From positions 33,129,520 through 33,193,519 of the forward strand of contig OX387192.1 of assembly GCA_947561395.2 (NCBI GenBank): DNA of 64,000 bases, in the 5' to 3' direction. This document shows positions 50,429 through 62,443 of this stretch, piece by piece; position 1 is the stretch's first letter; every line of letters begins with the position of its first letter. The notes below the pieces were generated by a model. It was not told where the DNA came from. It made no database searches and saw only the letters and a list, made by a program, of their open reading frames with translations. The stretch is from Buxus sempervirens. Its lineage: Eukaryota; Streptophyta; Magnoliopsida; Buxales; Buxaceae. Made by a program: the position numbers and the translations under genes.

Positions 50429-53400
50429 ATGCAGCGCCACCAGCCCCACCCCACGTCCACCACCACCAGCGGCGGGGCCACCCCCGTCGGCACCGAAGCC
50501 GCGCATATCAAGCGCGGCAAGAAGCGTGGCAACTACAACTGTGGCCGGTGTGGTCTCCCCAAGAAAGGCCATTCCTGCAATGTCGGAACGACAAGCGCTA
50601 CACCCACCTCGACCAGCACCTACTCCTCTTCTCCTTCCTTGCCAACCCCCACACATCCGCGTCAGCCTTATTCTCAACTTCGCCGTGCTCTATCGTTCGA
50701 CGATAATGATGCTGGCGAGTTACGGGAATCTGACGACGAGTGTTTCTCCGGTGAGTGTCTGGAGATGGAGTCTGATCCTGGTGGTGGGTTGCCAGCGAGC
50801 TGTTTGTGGGAAGTGCTGAGAAGGTTGCCGCCGCCGGCGTTGTTGTCGGCGGCTAAGGTCTGTAAGGGTTGGAGGGACTGCTCTAGGAAGCTCTGGCGGG
50901 CCGCCCAGGAGCTGAGGCTTCGGGTTCCCGCCAAGGCTCATGTCACGTTTGTCGGATCGGTGTTGCAGAAGTGTTCGGGACTTGTCAGATTGTCTCTCAG
51001 GATGGAAAGGTCAGGGTTTTTCTTGGGTTTTCGGTGAACTTTTTTCAGATCTAGGGTTTGTTTGGGAGGATCAAATGGAAACAACTGGGTTGTGGTTGAG
51101 TAAAGGACGCGATCTGGACAATATACCAAAAACCAAAATAAAATCAATAAAACATCTGGCCTTTAAATCTCATTGGTTGTTGATCTGGGTTCCTTTAATC
51201 TGAAAGTTTATAAGGGATGTGAAAAAAAGTGCAAATGAAAGACGCAGTCGAAATTATGTTTTCTTCTTTTTGGTAATAAACATTTGAATATTTCTGCTAT
51301 TTTGATCTATCATTTTTACATACTGATTTATTGCAATTGACCAAATTTGATCGATACAATTTCCACGGAAAAATCTTTTATCAGGAAAAAAAATAGAAGT
51401 GGATGACAAAAGTGGGAAATACTGTTTAGATCAGTGTGTGATAATCACATTTGGTTCTATGTATTGAGTTTTATAAATAGTCTCTATGTTTTGATGCATT
51501 TCCTGTTGATTTGTTGACATTGATCGGATATAGGTAGCAATTATTTGGATAAATGAACTAGGCACAAAAAATAAATAAATAAATAAAATTGTGATACATT
51601 GGTGTTGATCTGCATTTTGGTATTGCAGTGATGTTGATGCGACAACGTTGGCCTGCATTGCATTCTCATGCCCTAATATTGAATCCATGGAGATCTGCGT
51701 ATCTGATTCCTCGACCAACCGATTATCTGGGTACTTAAAAGATTTTTTCTGTCTTTCCTTTTATTTCGCTGAGTTTATGATCTGCTTGTTCAATCATGAG
51801 CTTGGTTTGTTTTTCTGCCTTGCATTGCATTTATCTGATAGAATCTCTCAGTTAGGTTAAAGATCAGTATACATTTTCAATCATATGTTAATTACTTGCT
51901 CCAGTTTTAAGTTTTGCTGAGATGGTGTGGATTTGTGCCTGTTGCATGTTCTTCTTCTCCATTATTTATTTATGTATTTGGGTCCTGCAAATTGTATTAC
52001 AGAGACGAATTGGGTCGTTTTGTTGCGGATAAACGATACCTTTCAAGTCTGAAGATGGAAGGATGCACTAACCTTGGTGGCTTTGTTCTCTGTTCATCAA
52101 GTTTGCTAACGCTCTGGCTTTCAGATCTTCATTCCCTTTCCAAGATGGTGATTTTCTTTATCTTCTCTCTTTTTCTCTTGAGATTGGATCTCCATCTCTT
52201 TTTGTTATATTAATTTTCTTACAGAATCTTGAGATTTAATTATAAAAAAAAGGAAAAAGAGAGAGAAAAAAGAACCATTCTATTGATTATCAGGAGAAAA
52301 AGTTCTGAAACTGTTGTGCTGGTTTTTCATAGGTTTTCAACTGCCCCAATTTGAAAGAGATTTCCCTCAATTTTTCTCGCCAAGAAAATGACAGTACCGA
52401 TCTTACTACCTTGGTAGATGGCTTGGGAAGAAGCTGCCCCAGGCTGCAAAAGATTCACATTGCATCAGTTCGACTGTCTCATGCTGTTGTTCTTTCTCTC
52501 ACTGCTGCAAGCTTGAGGTCCGTGATTGGTATATGTATTTTACCTGCTATATATAGCAAGAAAAAATATCCTTACTGCAGTAATTTTGTTTAGTTTTCTA
52601 TACCATGTTCTCATATAGAAACTTACTGTAGAATTTTGAGGTTTTAGGTTAAGGTGGTGGTTCAGAGTTTGATAAATACTATTTTATTTCCTTTTTATAT
52701 AGGGGTTTGCGCATGCTTTCACTCATACTTGGTTCAGAAATTACTGATGCTTCTGTTGCCGCCATTGCTTCAAGCTATCCAGACTTAGAATTGCTTGATT
52801 TAAGTGGGTATGTTTCAATAAAACCTTTCAATTGTGTCTGATATTTATAAGAGGAACTATCAAATAAATACATCAAGATACCATGCAAGGTGTAAGATGC
52901 TATTTTACTTTCTAATATTTGGGATTTCTCTGATTTAAAGAGCTGAAAGGTTGTACTTCCAATATCAGCACATTTCAAACAGTATGGAACAAAGATTATA
53001 AGATGGTGGAATTCATAAGATGTTAACCATTGTGTTCCTTGGTTCTCCAAGATTGGGATTTTGAGTTGCCAGATGAAAAAAACTTGTTCTTTAAAATAGG
53101 TTCCAATGCAGTTCTTTGATGATCCATCCTGTTGGAATCTTCCTGTTTTGTTTTCTTCCCTTGATTGTTATGGTAATATTGAGCTACCAAAACATGCTGA
53201 ATTCAGCAACCTAACTGAAATGTTTTTGTGTATGATTTGGATTTGTTGATAAGGCTTGATATAGCAATATTAATGTTTTGTAGAACTGTTGCAACCAAAA
53301 AAAATATGGATGAATTCTCTCAACTATATCATTCATGTATATATTCATCTTTGGAGATAGATATGCCATAAAACATTGAAATGAAACAATAGAAAAACTG

Positions 53401-55010
53401 AGAATTGTCATGGAAACTAGTGTCCCGGTGTCTAGTTCAGCTCCTCTGAGTCAACAAGATCTTCATTTTCCAATGTAGTAGACAACATAGCTGTTGTCTT
53501 TCTTTTGAATTGGAACTCAAACTGTAGTTGGTTCGTAAACAAACCAAACTAACTGTTGACTTCTGAGTTGATAATACAGCTGCAAAAGCAGCCGAGAACT
53601 CTGTCATGTGGTACTTTTCTCAATGTTCTGTTATCAATTCCATTTGATCTAATTTCAGGTCGAGCATCAGTGACAGTAGCATTGGAATGATATGCAATGT
53701 CTTTCCTGAAACCCTATCAAGATTACTCCTTGCTGTTTGCCCCAATATCACATCAAGTAATGTTTTGCATCCGAACCCCTAGTTTCTTGAGAATCTAGAA
53801 ACATCTAATGTTTCCCTTCCTTTTTTTTTTCCTTTCTGAAGAACCAGTATTTATTCACCATTTGATCATTTTTCAGGTGGCATTCAATTCGCCACAGCAC
53901 AATTGCCACTTCTTGAACTTTTGGATTGCGGGATGACGATATGTGATACCAATTCTCATGATCTTATCTCTGAAGAAAATGATGATTGTGAACCACAGAA
54001 ATCATCTAGCAATAATATGCATCTTATATATCAGAAATTGATAATCAAACATCCGAGGTTGAAGAAACTTAGCCTTTGGGGCTGTTCCGGATTAGATGTG
54101 AGAAGCCTTTACCTAAAATGGGAAATTAAGCAAATTCTTTATTTGTTTCTTCCCCCTTTAGGCATGACTTGTGGGATTTGAATTGCAGGCCCTCTATCTA
54201 AACTGCCCAGAGCTAAATGATCTGAATCTAAATTTTTGTACAAACTTGCATCATGGTATGTCATCTAGTTTTTCTTTAGTGAGTGATCTACTATTTAAAT
54301 GATAGTTTCCTCTGTGAATCCTATTTGATCTCTGCTTTGCATTATTTTTTCAGAGCGGTTACTTATTCAGTGTCCCAGTTTAGAAAGTGTACATGCTTCA
54401 GGGTGTCAAGAAATGTTGATTGGTGCCATTCAAAGTCAGGTAAATTTCTTTGTTTATAAACTCTATCTATATATGATAACTTTCTGAAGGGAAAGCTCTG
54501 CAATTTATAGCAAGTCTGAAAACCCTTTGACAACACTTGGGATGACGACTTCTTCAATGATAACTGAAGATGTGATGAAGATAAGAAAACAGGATTTAAT
54601 TTGTGAACTAGTCATTTTAATTTGGCCATAGATTGAAGGAAAAGAAAAAAAAGAAAGAATTTTGTCCTGTAGTCTTCTAAGTTTTAGTGCTCTGTGGCTT
54701 TACCGTTCTCATGCATTGCCCATGCCAATTTGTCTTTTCTTGTAGGTCTATAATGAAAGTACTGCTATGGATAACCACTTCCCATGCAAACGTCTGGCCG
54801 ATGGTTCAAAGAGAGTTCGGGTTCCGCACTTACTCAGTCCACAGGTAGTCGTGGAGAGCATCAAACAACAGACTTATCCTGTTTAATATCATAACTTTTT
54901 CTCAACTGAGAGATCTTAAATTGAATTCATTTTTCATCTTGCAGCAACTGGATGATGACAAGAAGGCAAGAAAGACTAGGAGACCCCCGTGTACCGTCCT
55001 TGTAAATTGA
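50429..55010 (+). CDS. FBL17: F-box/LRR protein FBL17
   Basis: FBL17 is the F-box subunit of an SCF ubiquitin ligase that removes KRP CDK inhibitors, controlling S-phase entry and pollen generative-cell division. Eleven exons: 50429-51009, 51629-51730, 52003-52147, 52333-52517, 52703-52807, 53659-53756, 53877-54097, 54189-54255, 54354-54439, 54746-54844 and 54945-55010, in phase, giving 584 residues. Residues 28-50 (KRGKKRGNYNCGRCGLPKKG then HSC) form a basic, Cys/His-rich patch. The F-box is about 121-165 (LPASCLWEVLRRLPPPALLS, VCKGWRD). LRRs follow: ATTLACIAFSCPNIESMEIC, DELGRFVADKRYLSSLKMEG, SIGMICNVFPETLSRLLLAV, GIQFATAQLPLLELLDCGMT, LKKLSLWGCSGLDALYLNCP. The tail has KRLADGSKRVRV and ends RRPPCTVLVN. 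It matches the single-copy plant FBL17 along its length and appears intact. Confidence 0.96.
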
Positions 55011-55215
55011 CCAGATGATTGCATTTATCTTCCAGACATCTTTCATCTGTCTTCTTTCATCTGTATGTCTGGTTGTGGCCATTGTTGTTTCTATAATTAC
55101 CAAGGACGGTGCCATGGATGATGGTACTTGAAGTAAATGGTGGTATGGGACGATGGTGGTAACTTTTAAGTAAATGCTTTTCACAAATCACTAACCAAAA
55201 GGGTTTAGTTTATAT

Positions 55216-55945
55216 TAGGGCTGGCAATGGGTCGGATATATATCCGAATTCAATCCGAATCTGATCCGAAATTGACGAATCCAATCCGAAATCTAAGATC
55301 CGTGGTTCGAATACGGATCTGAAATTTAAGATCCGAAAAAATTCGGATTCAAATACGAATATACATATATTCGATCCGAATAAGATCCGACCAAAATCAT
55401 ATATATCTTATACATAAACCCAGGGCAGACATTGGTTAGAATGTAGACCATTTATAAACTACGGTTGAACCATCATAATTAAAACCAAAAACCTTTAGAG
55501 AACGATTTGCCCTAAATCTAAACTTTCTATCCTCTTTGTCGTTGTCACCCTCTGGCGACTGGTACCTGCAAACCCACTTAAAGAACCAATTATAAAACCC
55601 CCTATTTTGAAACCTTTTTTGCTTTGAAATTCCATTGTCCAAAACATGCCGGTTGTTCTAAGTTCCGGGGTACGATTTTTTTTGTCAGTCGCTCAATATC
55701 CACTTTTGCGTGGTGCTTCAAATTTGAAGTTCAAACCCGTTTCTCATTTAAATCCCTCTCTGAGTAAGACTAGCAATGAGTGGGATATATATCCGAATTC
55801 GATCCGAAACCGAAATTGGCGAATTTAAATATAGGATTTAGATCCGTGGTTCGAATACGGATCCGAAATCTAAGATCCGATAAAATTCGGATTCAAATAC
55901 GAATATACATATATCCGATCCGTATTCAACCGATTGCCACCCCTA
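55216..55945. mobile_element. hAT-type non-autonomous element, TAGGG family, with internal duplication
   Basis: This 730-bp element is flanked by a perfect 8-bp duplication GTTTATAT (55208-55215 and 55946-55953). The left end is TAGGGCTGGCAATGGGTC; the right end reversed is TAGGGGTGGCAATCGG. About 180 bp near the left end (from GGATATATATCCGAATTC) are repeated in direct orientation at about 55775-55940. Between the copies is about 330 bp of unrelated sequence. No coding capacity is seen. Confidence 0.86.
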
Positions 55946-55953
55946 GTTTATAT

Positions 55954-56641
55954 CCAAATGTAAAAAAAATTTGGAAAACAAAGAGCCATGTTATGAAAAT
56001 TTCTTGATTGGTGTATGGTGCAAGCCCACTTGGTAAAGATCCACCAGTAATGGATTATGATCTTTCTGTGTGGGGATTTGGTTGAATTGCATTGTTGTCA
56101 GTGGCATTTGAAGCTCAATGCTCAATTATGGTTTATAGTGCAAGCCCACTTGGTCAAGTCCTAAACTTTTCGGGAAATAAAGCCGCAGTACTACTGGTTA
56201 AAGTAAGTTCATTTCAGGCCTTTGTTTTGGTTGCTATGACCTAATGGGGTTCGGACATGAACATGGATGGTGAGAGGGAGACGTGGGTTGGGCTGTTCTT
56301 GTGACAAAGCGAGTGTATAATGGGCATACATGGTCCCAGCCTCTCCCCTGTTCACACATGTGGAGCCTCTCTATCTACACCCTTATTTGGAGCTTTTCAT
56401 AAGATCTCAATTGGGTTAATTTATAGGAAATGACTCAAGTAAAGTTGAGAGTTCAGGTAATGTTTGATTTCGTTTAAGTTAAATGCTCGTCGCATTTCCC
56501 TGATGATCCAAAATCAGCATCCATAACTCTCTTATTGCTGGCAAAAATGATTTTTGAGAGCGAAAAAGATTACTAGTAGAGGCCTAAGGCCCTACTTAAG
56601 AATAAATGACTCCAAGAAATCCATCCCAAGGAGCCCGGTGC
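55954..56641. other. Intergenic spacer before the LINE
   Basis: No gene is seen. A 17-bp direct repeat GTGCAAGCCCACTTGGT occurs at about 56029 and 56137. The last bases form the left copy of the LINE target duplication. Confidence 0.45.
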
Positions 56642-56915
56642 AGCATACGATTGAATTAAAAAAGCGACACCGAGTATCTGTAGGTTAAGGCAGCTTGCTT
56701 GGAAGTTCCGGAGGTGTAGCTGGTTTCTTGGATATCCACTCTTTGGATTTTTTCGAGTCCTTCTAATGAGATCACACTAAAGTCTGGTACCCCCCTCTCC
56801 AGCTGTTCAGGGTGCTCGTCTAGTTTCCTGGTTAGTGTATCTGTAATTTGGTGCGGCTTTCGTCTTGAGAAAGAGTGAAAATCCTCTGCTTTCCTTGCTC
56901 CCCTCCTGCTATCCT

Positions 56916-58325
56916 ATGGAAGATCTGACCTCAAATCTTAGAAACCTGTTCATCCCTCCCAGACCGGAAACGTCCTTCAAGATTTCCTATGAAGATAGGA
57001 ACCGCATCCTTAAGAAATGGGAAAATCTGATTGTATGCGAGCTGTGTGATGAAGATCTCCAATTTAATGCTTTCAAGAATATATGTGCTAGGCTGTGGAG
57101 GAATATCCCCATCATCACTTCCTTTAAAGTGGGGCCGCGTAGATTCATTGTTGCATTTGACAAAGAAGCTGACAAGGAGAAAATTCTTCAAACCCAACCT
57201 TGGATCTTTAACTCTACCCTCACTCTCATGGAACACATCAGCTCGGATGAAGAAGCTCCTCTCCACCAGTTCAAGCATATCATTCTATGGCTCCGGATGA
57301 TAAACTACCCTCGGAAGTTCCATGACAGTAAAATTATTTCCGACCTTATTGCTGTGTTCGGAGAGTGTCTGGAGATAGAGAACCTTGATGAAGCTCCCAA
57401 TCTAGCAGAAGTTTCACTCCGAATAAAACTCCCTTTAGATAAACCCATTCCCCCTGGTATCTATATTGAGTTCAGACCTGGAGAAAAGTCGTGGGTGGAC
57501 TTCAAATATGAAAATCTGCCGGATTTCTGTGTATCATGTGGATTGATTGGTCATGCTTTGCTTTGTTGCCCTAACCCATTCCTGGGGATGAACGAGAAAG
57601 GAGATGATCTTCCTTGCAGGAAATACGATGGCAACATGGTCGTTCCTATGGGTCGGAGGAGAAATCCCCTGCAAAACTTCGCAAGGAAGATGACGGGTCA
57701 AATGCCGAGTCGACTCGGAACTGACATGCCGATTCAACCCAGGCCTTTGGCGGAGACTTCGAAGGAGTCCCATCACAATAGCCAGTTTGACCCGCCACCT
57801 GAGCCGACCTCCTCTGACACTCGTAAAGCCAACGTTCCGAAGGATGGGATTGATGGCATGATCACGGATGGAGGTAAGTTGTCTAAAAATGTCCATAACG
57901 GTAACCTGATGCTCTTTGATGGGTCTGACGACGCTTTCGGGACCAATTTGCTTGTTTCGGGTTTTTTCAAATTTGGGTCCAACCAGCTGGGTAGTGTCCC
58001 AAATTTTAACCTCTCTGCTTCCCCCCACCTTACCTTGAGAGAAATAAGCCCTGCTAGCTCTTCTAAACCCATCAAGCCCACTCAAAAAAAAAAGACCAAA
58101 GCCCACCTCAAAGCTGTGCCTAAGGTTTTAATGGACCTGGACTTCGCCCTTGCTGGAGAGGGGGGTACTTACCAAAACAAAAAGAGAAAGGCCCAAGGTG
58201 TTGTGATTTCGGACCTCAGTGAGAAGCAAGCCTGCACTTCGGTTTCTGTTTTCCCTTCTTCCTCCCCAGAGACTTCTGCTGGTACCTCTAAGGCTGATCT
58301 TGATCAGCCGATAAGGAATAGATGA
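56916..58325 (+). CDS. LINE ORF1: DUF4283 / CCHC zinc-knuckle RNA-binding protein
   Basis: The gag-like ORF1 protein of plant L1 elements binds the element RNA. The ATG at 56916 (MEDLTSNLRNLFIPPRPETS) gives 469 residues; the frame is also open upstream to 56865, but without an ATG. The DUF4283 core includes FKNICARLWRN, KVGPRRFIVAFDKEADKEKI and LQTQPWIFN. A CX2CX4HX4C knuckle follows (FCVSCGLIGHALLCCPN). The C-terminal half is Ser/Pro/Lys-rich and probably disordered. The stop TGA overlaps the ORF2 start as ATGA at 58322-58325. Confidence 0.9.
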   Translation: MEDLTSNLRNLFIPPRPETSFKISYEDRNRILKKWENLIVCELCDEDLQFNAFKNICARLWRNIPIITSFKVGPRRFIVAFDKEADKEKILQTQPWIFNSTLTLMEHISSDEEAPLHQFKHIILWLRMINYPRKFHDSKIISDLIAVFGECLEIENLDEAPNLAEVSLRIKLPLDKPIPPGIYIEFRPGEKSWVDFKYENLPDFCVSCGLIGHALLCCPNPFLGMNEKGDDLPCRKYDGNMVVPMGRRRNPLQNFARKMTGQMPSRLGTDMPIQPRPLAETSKESHHNSQFDPPPEPTSSDTRKANVPKDGIDGMITDGGKLSKNVHNGNLMLFDGSDDAFGTNLLVSGFFKFGSNQLGSVPNFNLSASPHLTLREISPASSSKPIKPTQKKKTKAHLKAVPKVLMDLDFALAGEGGTYQNKKRKAQGVVISDLSEKQACTSVSVFPSSSPETSAGTSKADLDQPIRNR

Positions 58326-61300
58326 AATTAATTGCGTGGAATTGTCGGGGTGTTGGCCAAACCCTGACAAGACTCCACTTGCGCAACCTCATACGCGCAA
58401 ATAGGCCAAATATTGTCCTTCTCTCTGAGACATTGATGAATGAAAAAACCTCAAAAAAAAAAATTCGAAAATGGGGTTTTGCCAATTGGTGGTGGAGTGC
58501 TGCCACCAATAGAGCGGATGGTTTCTGGGTAATGTGGGATTCTTCATGCAATATAACTATTGCCAAAGTGCTGCAATGGTGCGTCCACCTGTTGATTCAA
58601 CCAAAGACTGGAAAGAACTTTGAGCTCACATTTGTCCATGCAAGTTCCCTCCTCCATACTCAAGCTCAACAGTGGGAAGAGCTAAAAAGAATTGCTACAA
58701 GAAGTAGTGACCCTTGGTGCACGGTGGGTGATTTTAATGTTGTGCTTTACGCACATGAGAAAAGAGGAGGAGACAATATCAAGGTACGCAAGGCTAATCT
58801 TTTTAATAATTTCATTCATGATTGCAATCTTGTTAATATTCCTAGTAAGGGCATGAAATTTTCTTGGGATAATGGCAGAATGGGGTTAGCTAGAATCAGA
58901 GAAAAGATTGATAGAGCTTTATGTAGCACTGACTGGTGCTCCCTCTTTCCCAATGCCACTCTTTGGTTGGACCCGATTGTGGGGTCTGACCACACCCCTA
59001 TGTGCCTCTGCCTTGAGGGAAAAGGAAACAGAAATAAGGTCTTTAGGTTCGAAAAATTTTGGATAAGTGAACCAAACTGTTATAATGTCATTGCTGAAAA
59101 TTGGGGGAAAGGAAATGGTAACTTTCTAAACAAAATCAACAAACTCCAGGGAAGTCTGAGTACTTGGAGTAAAGAGAAGGTAGGAGATATAAACAAAAGG
59201 GTCTTGGAAAAATATGAAAAGCTTAAGCAGATCCAAAAAAGGTTGGAGGAGAGAGAAACTACTGAACTGTTCCAGATTGAAAAGTTGGCTAGAAAAGAAT
59301 ATATAGAATCTCTAAAAGCCCAAGAACAATTTTGGTATCAAAAATCTAGAATAAACTGGATTAAAGATGGAGATTTAAATACCAAGTTTTTCCAATTGTC
59401 AACAATCAATAGAAGAGCTAAAAATAAAATCATGTCCATTAGAGATGAGTTCGGTGAGCTGGTGGAGGATCCGAAAGAGATTGAAAAATCTTTCGTTGAT
59501 TACTTCTCTGGGATCTTTACTGCAGACGGCAAAACCAGGGATTTCTCCATCCTTAACCATATTAACCCCTCCATTTCAAATCTGGAAAATGAAATTCTCA
59601 ACCGGGATGTCACTGATGGGGAAATATGGGAAACTATCAAGAAGCTTGGCCCTTTGAAAAGCCCTGGACCTGATGGCTTTCAGGGAATTTTCTACCAAAG
59701 CTACTGGGAAATTATCAAAGAAGAAGTGTGCAAAATGATAAAAGATTTTTTTAGAACTGGGTACTTGGAAAAAAAAATAAACTTTACTTATATTGTGCTC
59801 ATTCCCAAAACTGAAAACCCGAGGAACCTAGGAGAATTTAGACCTATTAGTCTGTGCAATTTCTGCTATAAAATCATTTCCAGAATTATTGTTGACAGAA
59901 TGAGACCTCTAATATCAAAACTGATATACCCCCATCAGAGTGCTTTCATACCAGGTCGAACCATTCATGAAAATAATTTTGCTGCTCAAGAACTCTTCCA
60001 CATTGTTAAAGGAAAAAAAAAGAATCAAAAGCAGGGGCTGTTTGCTGCTAAATTGGACCTTGCTAAAGCCTATGATAGACTAGATTGGACTTTCATTAAC
60101 AAAACTCTAAGTTCTTTTGGGTTCAACAAAAAATTTGTGGATATCATTATGGCTTGTATTACCACTGTGTCTTATAGTATTTTGATTAATGGTAAACCTT
60201 GTGGTAAGATTCAGCCCTCCAGGGGAATTAGACAAGGAGACCCTTTGTCTCCTTATATTTTCATTTTGACCCAACAAATTCTGTCCTTTGCCCTTGTTAA
60301 GGCTGAGAATGTAGGCATCATCCATGGTATAAAAGCTAATAGATTTGCCGAGCCTATAAGTCATCTACTTTATGCTGATGACATCCTCCTTTTTGGAAGA
60401 GCCTCTGTGTTAGAGGTTCAACATTTTGTGGACATTATTAACTGTTTTTGTGAGGTTGCAGGTCATAAAACTAATTTGAGTAAATCAGAACTGTTTTTAA
60501 GCCCCAGCATCAAAGGTAAAGAGAAAGGTAACATTGTAAGATGTTTTGGCTTCAAAGCTTCAAAGACCCCTGGTAAGTACCTTGGTATGCCTATTTGCCT
60601 TGGAAAGCCTAAGGTTATTCAATTCAACTCCATATTTGAGAGAATTAATACTAGATTAACTGGTTGGAAAGCCAAGTTGCTCAATCAAGCAGGTAGGCTG
60701 ACTCTAGTTAATTCGGTCCTCTCAACTACTTCTCAATATATGATGAGTTGCATGAAGCTGCCTGTGACTATAACAGATAGAATTGATAAAGAAGCAAGGA
60801 ACTTTTTTTGGCACAAACCCAGTAAAGACAGAACTCTTCACACTTTAAGTTGGGAGAAGTTATGCCAAACGAAAAGACAAGGAGGCCTCAATATCAAAGA
60901 TGGAAGAAAGTTTAATGAAGCCTTATTTGCTAAAGCAGCGTGGTCCCTGGCAATTAAGGAAGACAAACTCTGGACAAGACTCTTTAAATCTAAATATTAT
61001 CACAACAAGAGTTTCTTTGATTGCAAGCCAAGAAAAAATGGGTCATGGCTATGGAGTCAGCTTTGCAAAGCAAGAGGTACTATTTGCAGGGGAAGAGGTT
61101 GGAAAATTGCTGATGGTAAAAGTATTGACATTGATGATATTGGGTGGTCTCAACAATAGCATCAGATCAACATCAACAGATGCAGAGAACTCAATTTGTG
61201 CAAGGTTGCTGATTTGATTGATCAACAAAGTAGGAGTTGGATTCTGGAAAAGCTCCTTCTGGTCTGGCCCGAACAGGTTGCCCAACAAATTGTAACAATC

Positions 61301-62443
61301 CCGATCAATAAGCATGGCCCAAGGGATCAAATGGTTTGGACAGGAACTGCAACTGGAAACTTCACTGTATCCTCGGCATATCATATACTAACTGAACAAG
61401 CACAAGACCAGGGAGATGAGAAGGAATGGTTGAAATTGTGGAGACTTCCAGTTCCCCAAAAGATCAAATTCTTTTTATGGAAATATCTGCAGGGAGGCAC
61501 CACCACAAATGAATTGCTTCAAAAAAGATTGGGAGCCCAGGTAGAGATGTGCTGCCTGTGCAACAAGGAACAAGAATCTGATCTACACTTGTTTCTTAAC
61601 TGTGAATTCACCAGAGCAATTTGGTTTGGGAAAATGGGAGGAAGAATACCAGCAAATAATCAGATACAAACTTGTAAGGAATGGGTGTTCAACAACATAA
61701 TGAAGGGCCAAGGAAGTGACCAACAACAGATGGAGAGAATTACTGCTGCTTGGGCTAACTTAAGCTGGGCGGTTTGGATTACAAGGAACAATTTCCTATT
61801 TGAAAACACTAAACCTGATATCAATCTAACAATATCTTTTTTTAATGGTCTACAGGAGGACACAGCAATGTTGATGAAGCTAAAGGAAAGAGATGGAGAA
61901 AGATATAAGGAAGAGCACTACTTCAGATGGCAAAGACCAAAGGAAGACTGGTACAAGGTGAACACTGATGGTGCTGCTAGAGGAGCCCCAGGCCAAGCAG
62001 CAATAGGTGTGATAATTAGAGATTCAGAAGGAAGACACATGGCAGCTCTGGCTTGCAAAATCGGTATAGCCTCTGCTCTCGTCGCTGAAGCAACGGCTAT
62101 AGTTGAGGGTCTTAAATTGGCTAGAGCAAGAAGATGCAGAAAAATTGTCATTGAAAGTGACTCCAAGACAGTGGTCGATTGTTTAAAGAAGATGACTGAA
62201 ATTCCATGGAAGATCGCTAATCTTTTGGAGGAGGCCACGTTGCTTTGTTGGTTCTTTGATGAAGTTTCCTTTTCTCATGTTTTTAGAGAAGTTAACGGAG
62301 TGGCTGACTCCCTTGCTAATTTTTCTATTGATCATTTCTCCTGCTGTTGGTTGTCACAGCTCCCGCCCTGCATAGATAGTCTTGTGAAAGATGATTTCTT
62401 GGGACGTGCTTTTCCCAGATGTACTAGACCTTTGATCATTTAA
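58322..62443 (+). pseudogene. LINE ORF2: endonuclease-reverse transcriptase-RNase H with one in-frame stop
   Basis: ORF2 starts MKLIAWNCRGVGQTLTRLHL. The AP-type endonuclease has WNCRG, SET, GDFN and GSDHTP motifs (residues 1-225). The reverse transcriptase has FRPISLCNFCYKIISRIIVD, SAFIPGRTI, LDLAKAYDRLDW, GIRQGDPLSPY and the catalytic LLYADDILLF near residue 683. After a TAG at 61157-61159 (codon 946) the same frame stays open to 62443. It includes a zf-RVT domain (LPVPQKIKFFLWKYL, CCLCNKEQESDLHLF) and a plant-type RNase H with NTDGAARG, AEATAIVEGL, ESDSKTVVDCL and REVNGVADSLAN. All catalytic motifs remain. As it stands, translation would give endonuclease and RT without the RNase H end. 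Confidence 0.92.

Noticed and set aside
57534-58106. Minus-strand 190-codon frame over LINE ORF1
   Set aside because: Antisense shadow of ORF1, with no start context or recognisable domain.
61160-62443. Separate LINE ORF3
   Set aside because: It is in the same frame as ORF2 and continues its domain order; a single TAG, not a gene boundary, separates them.
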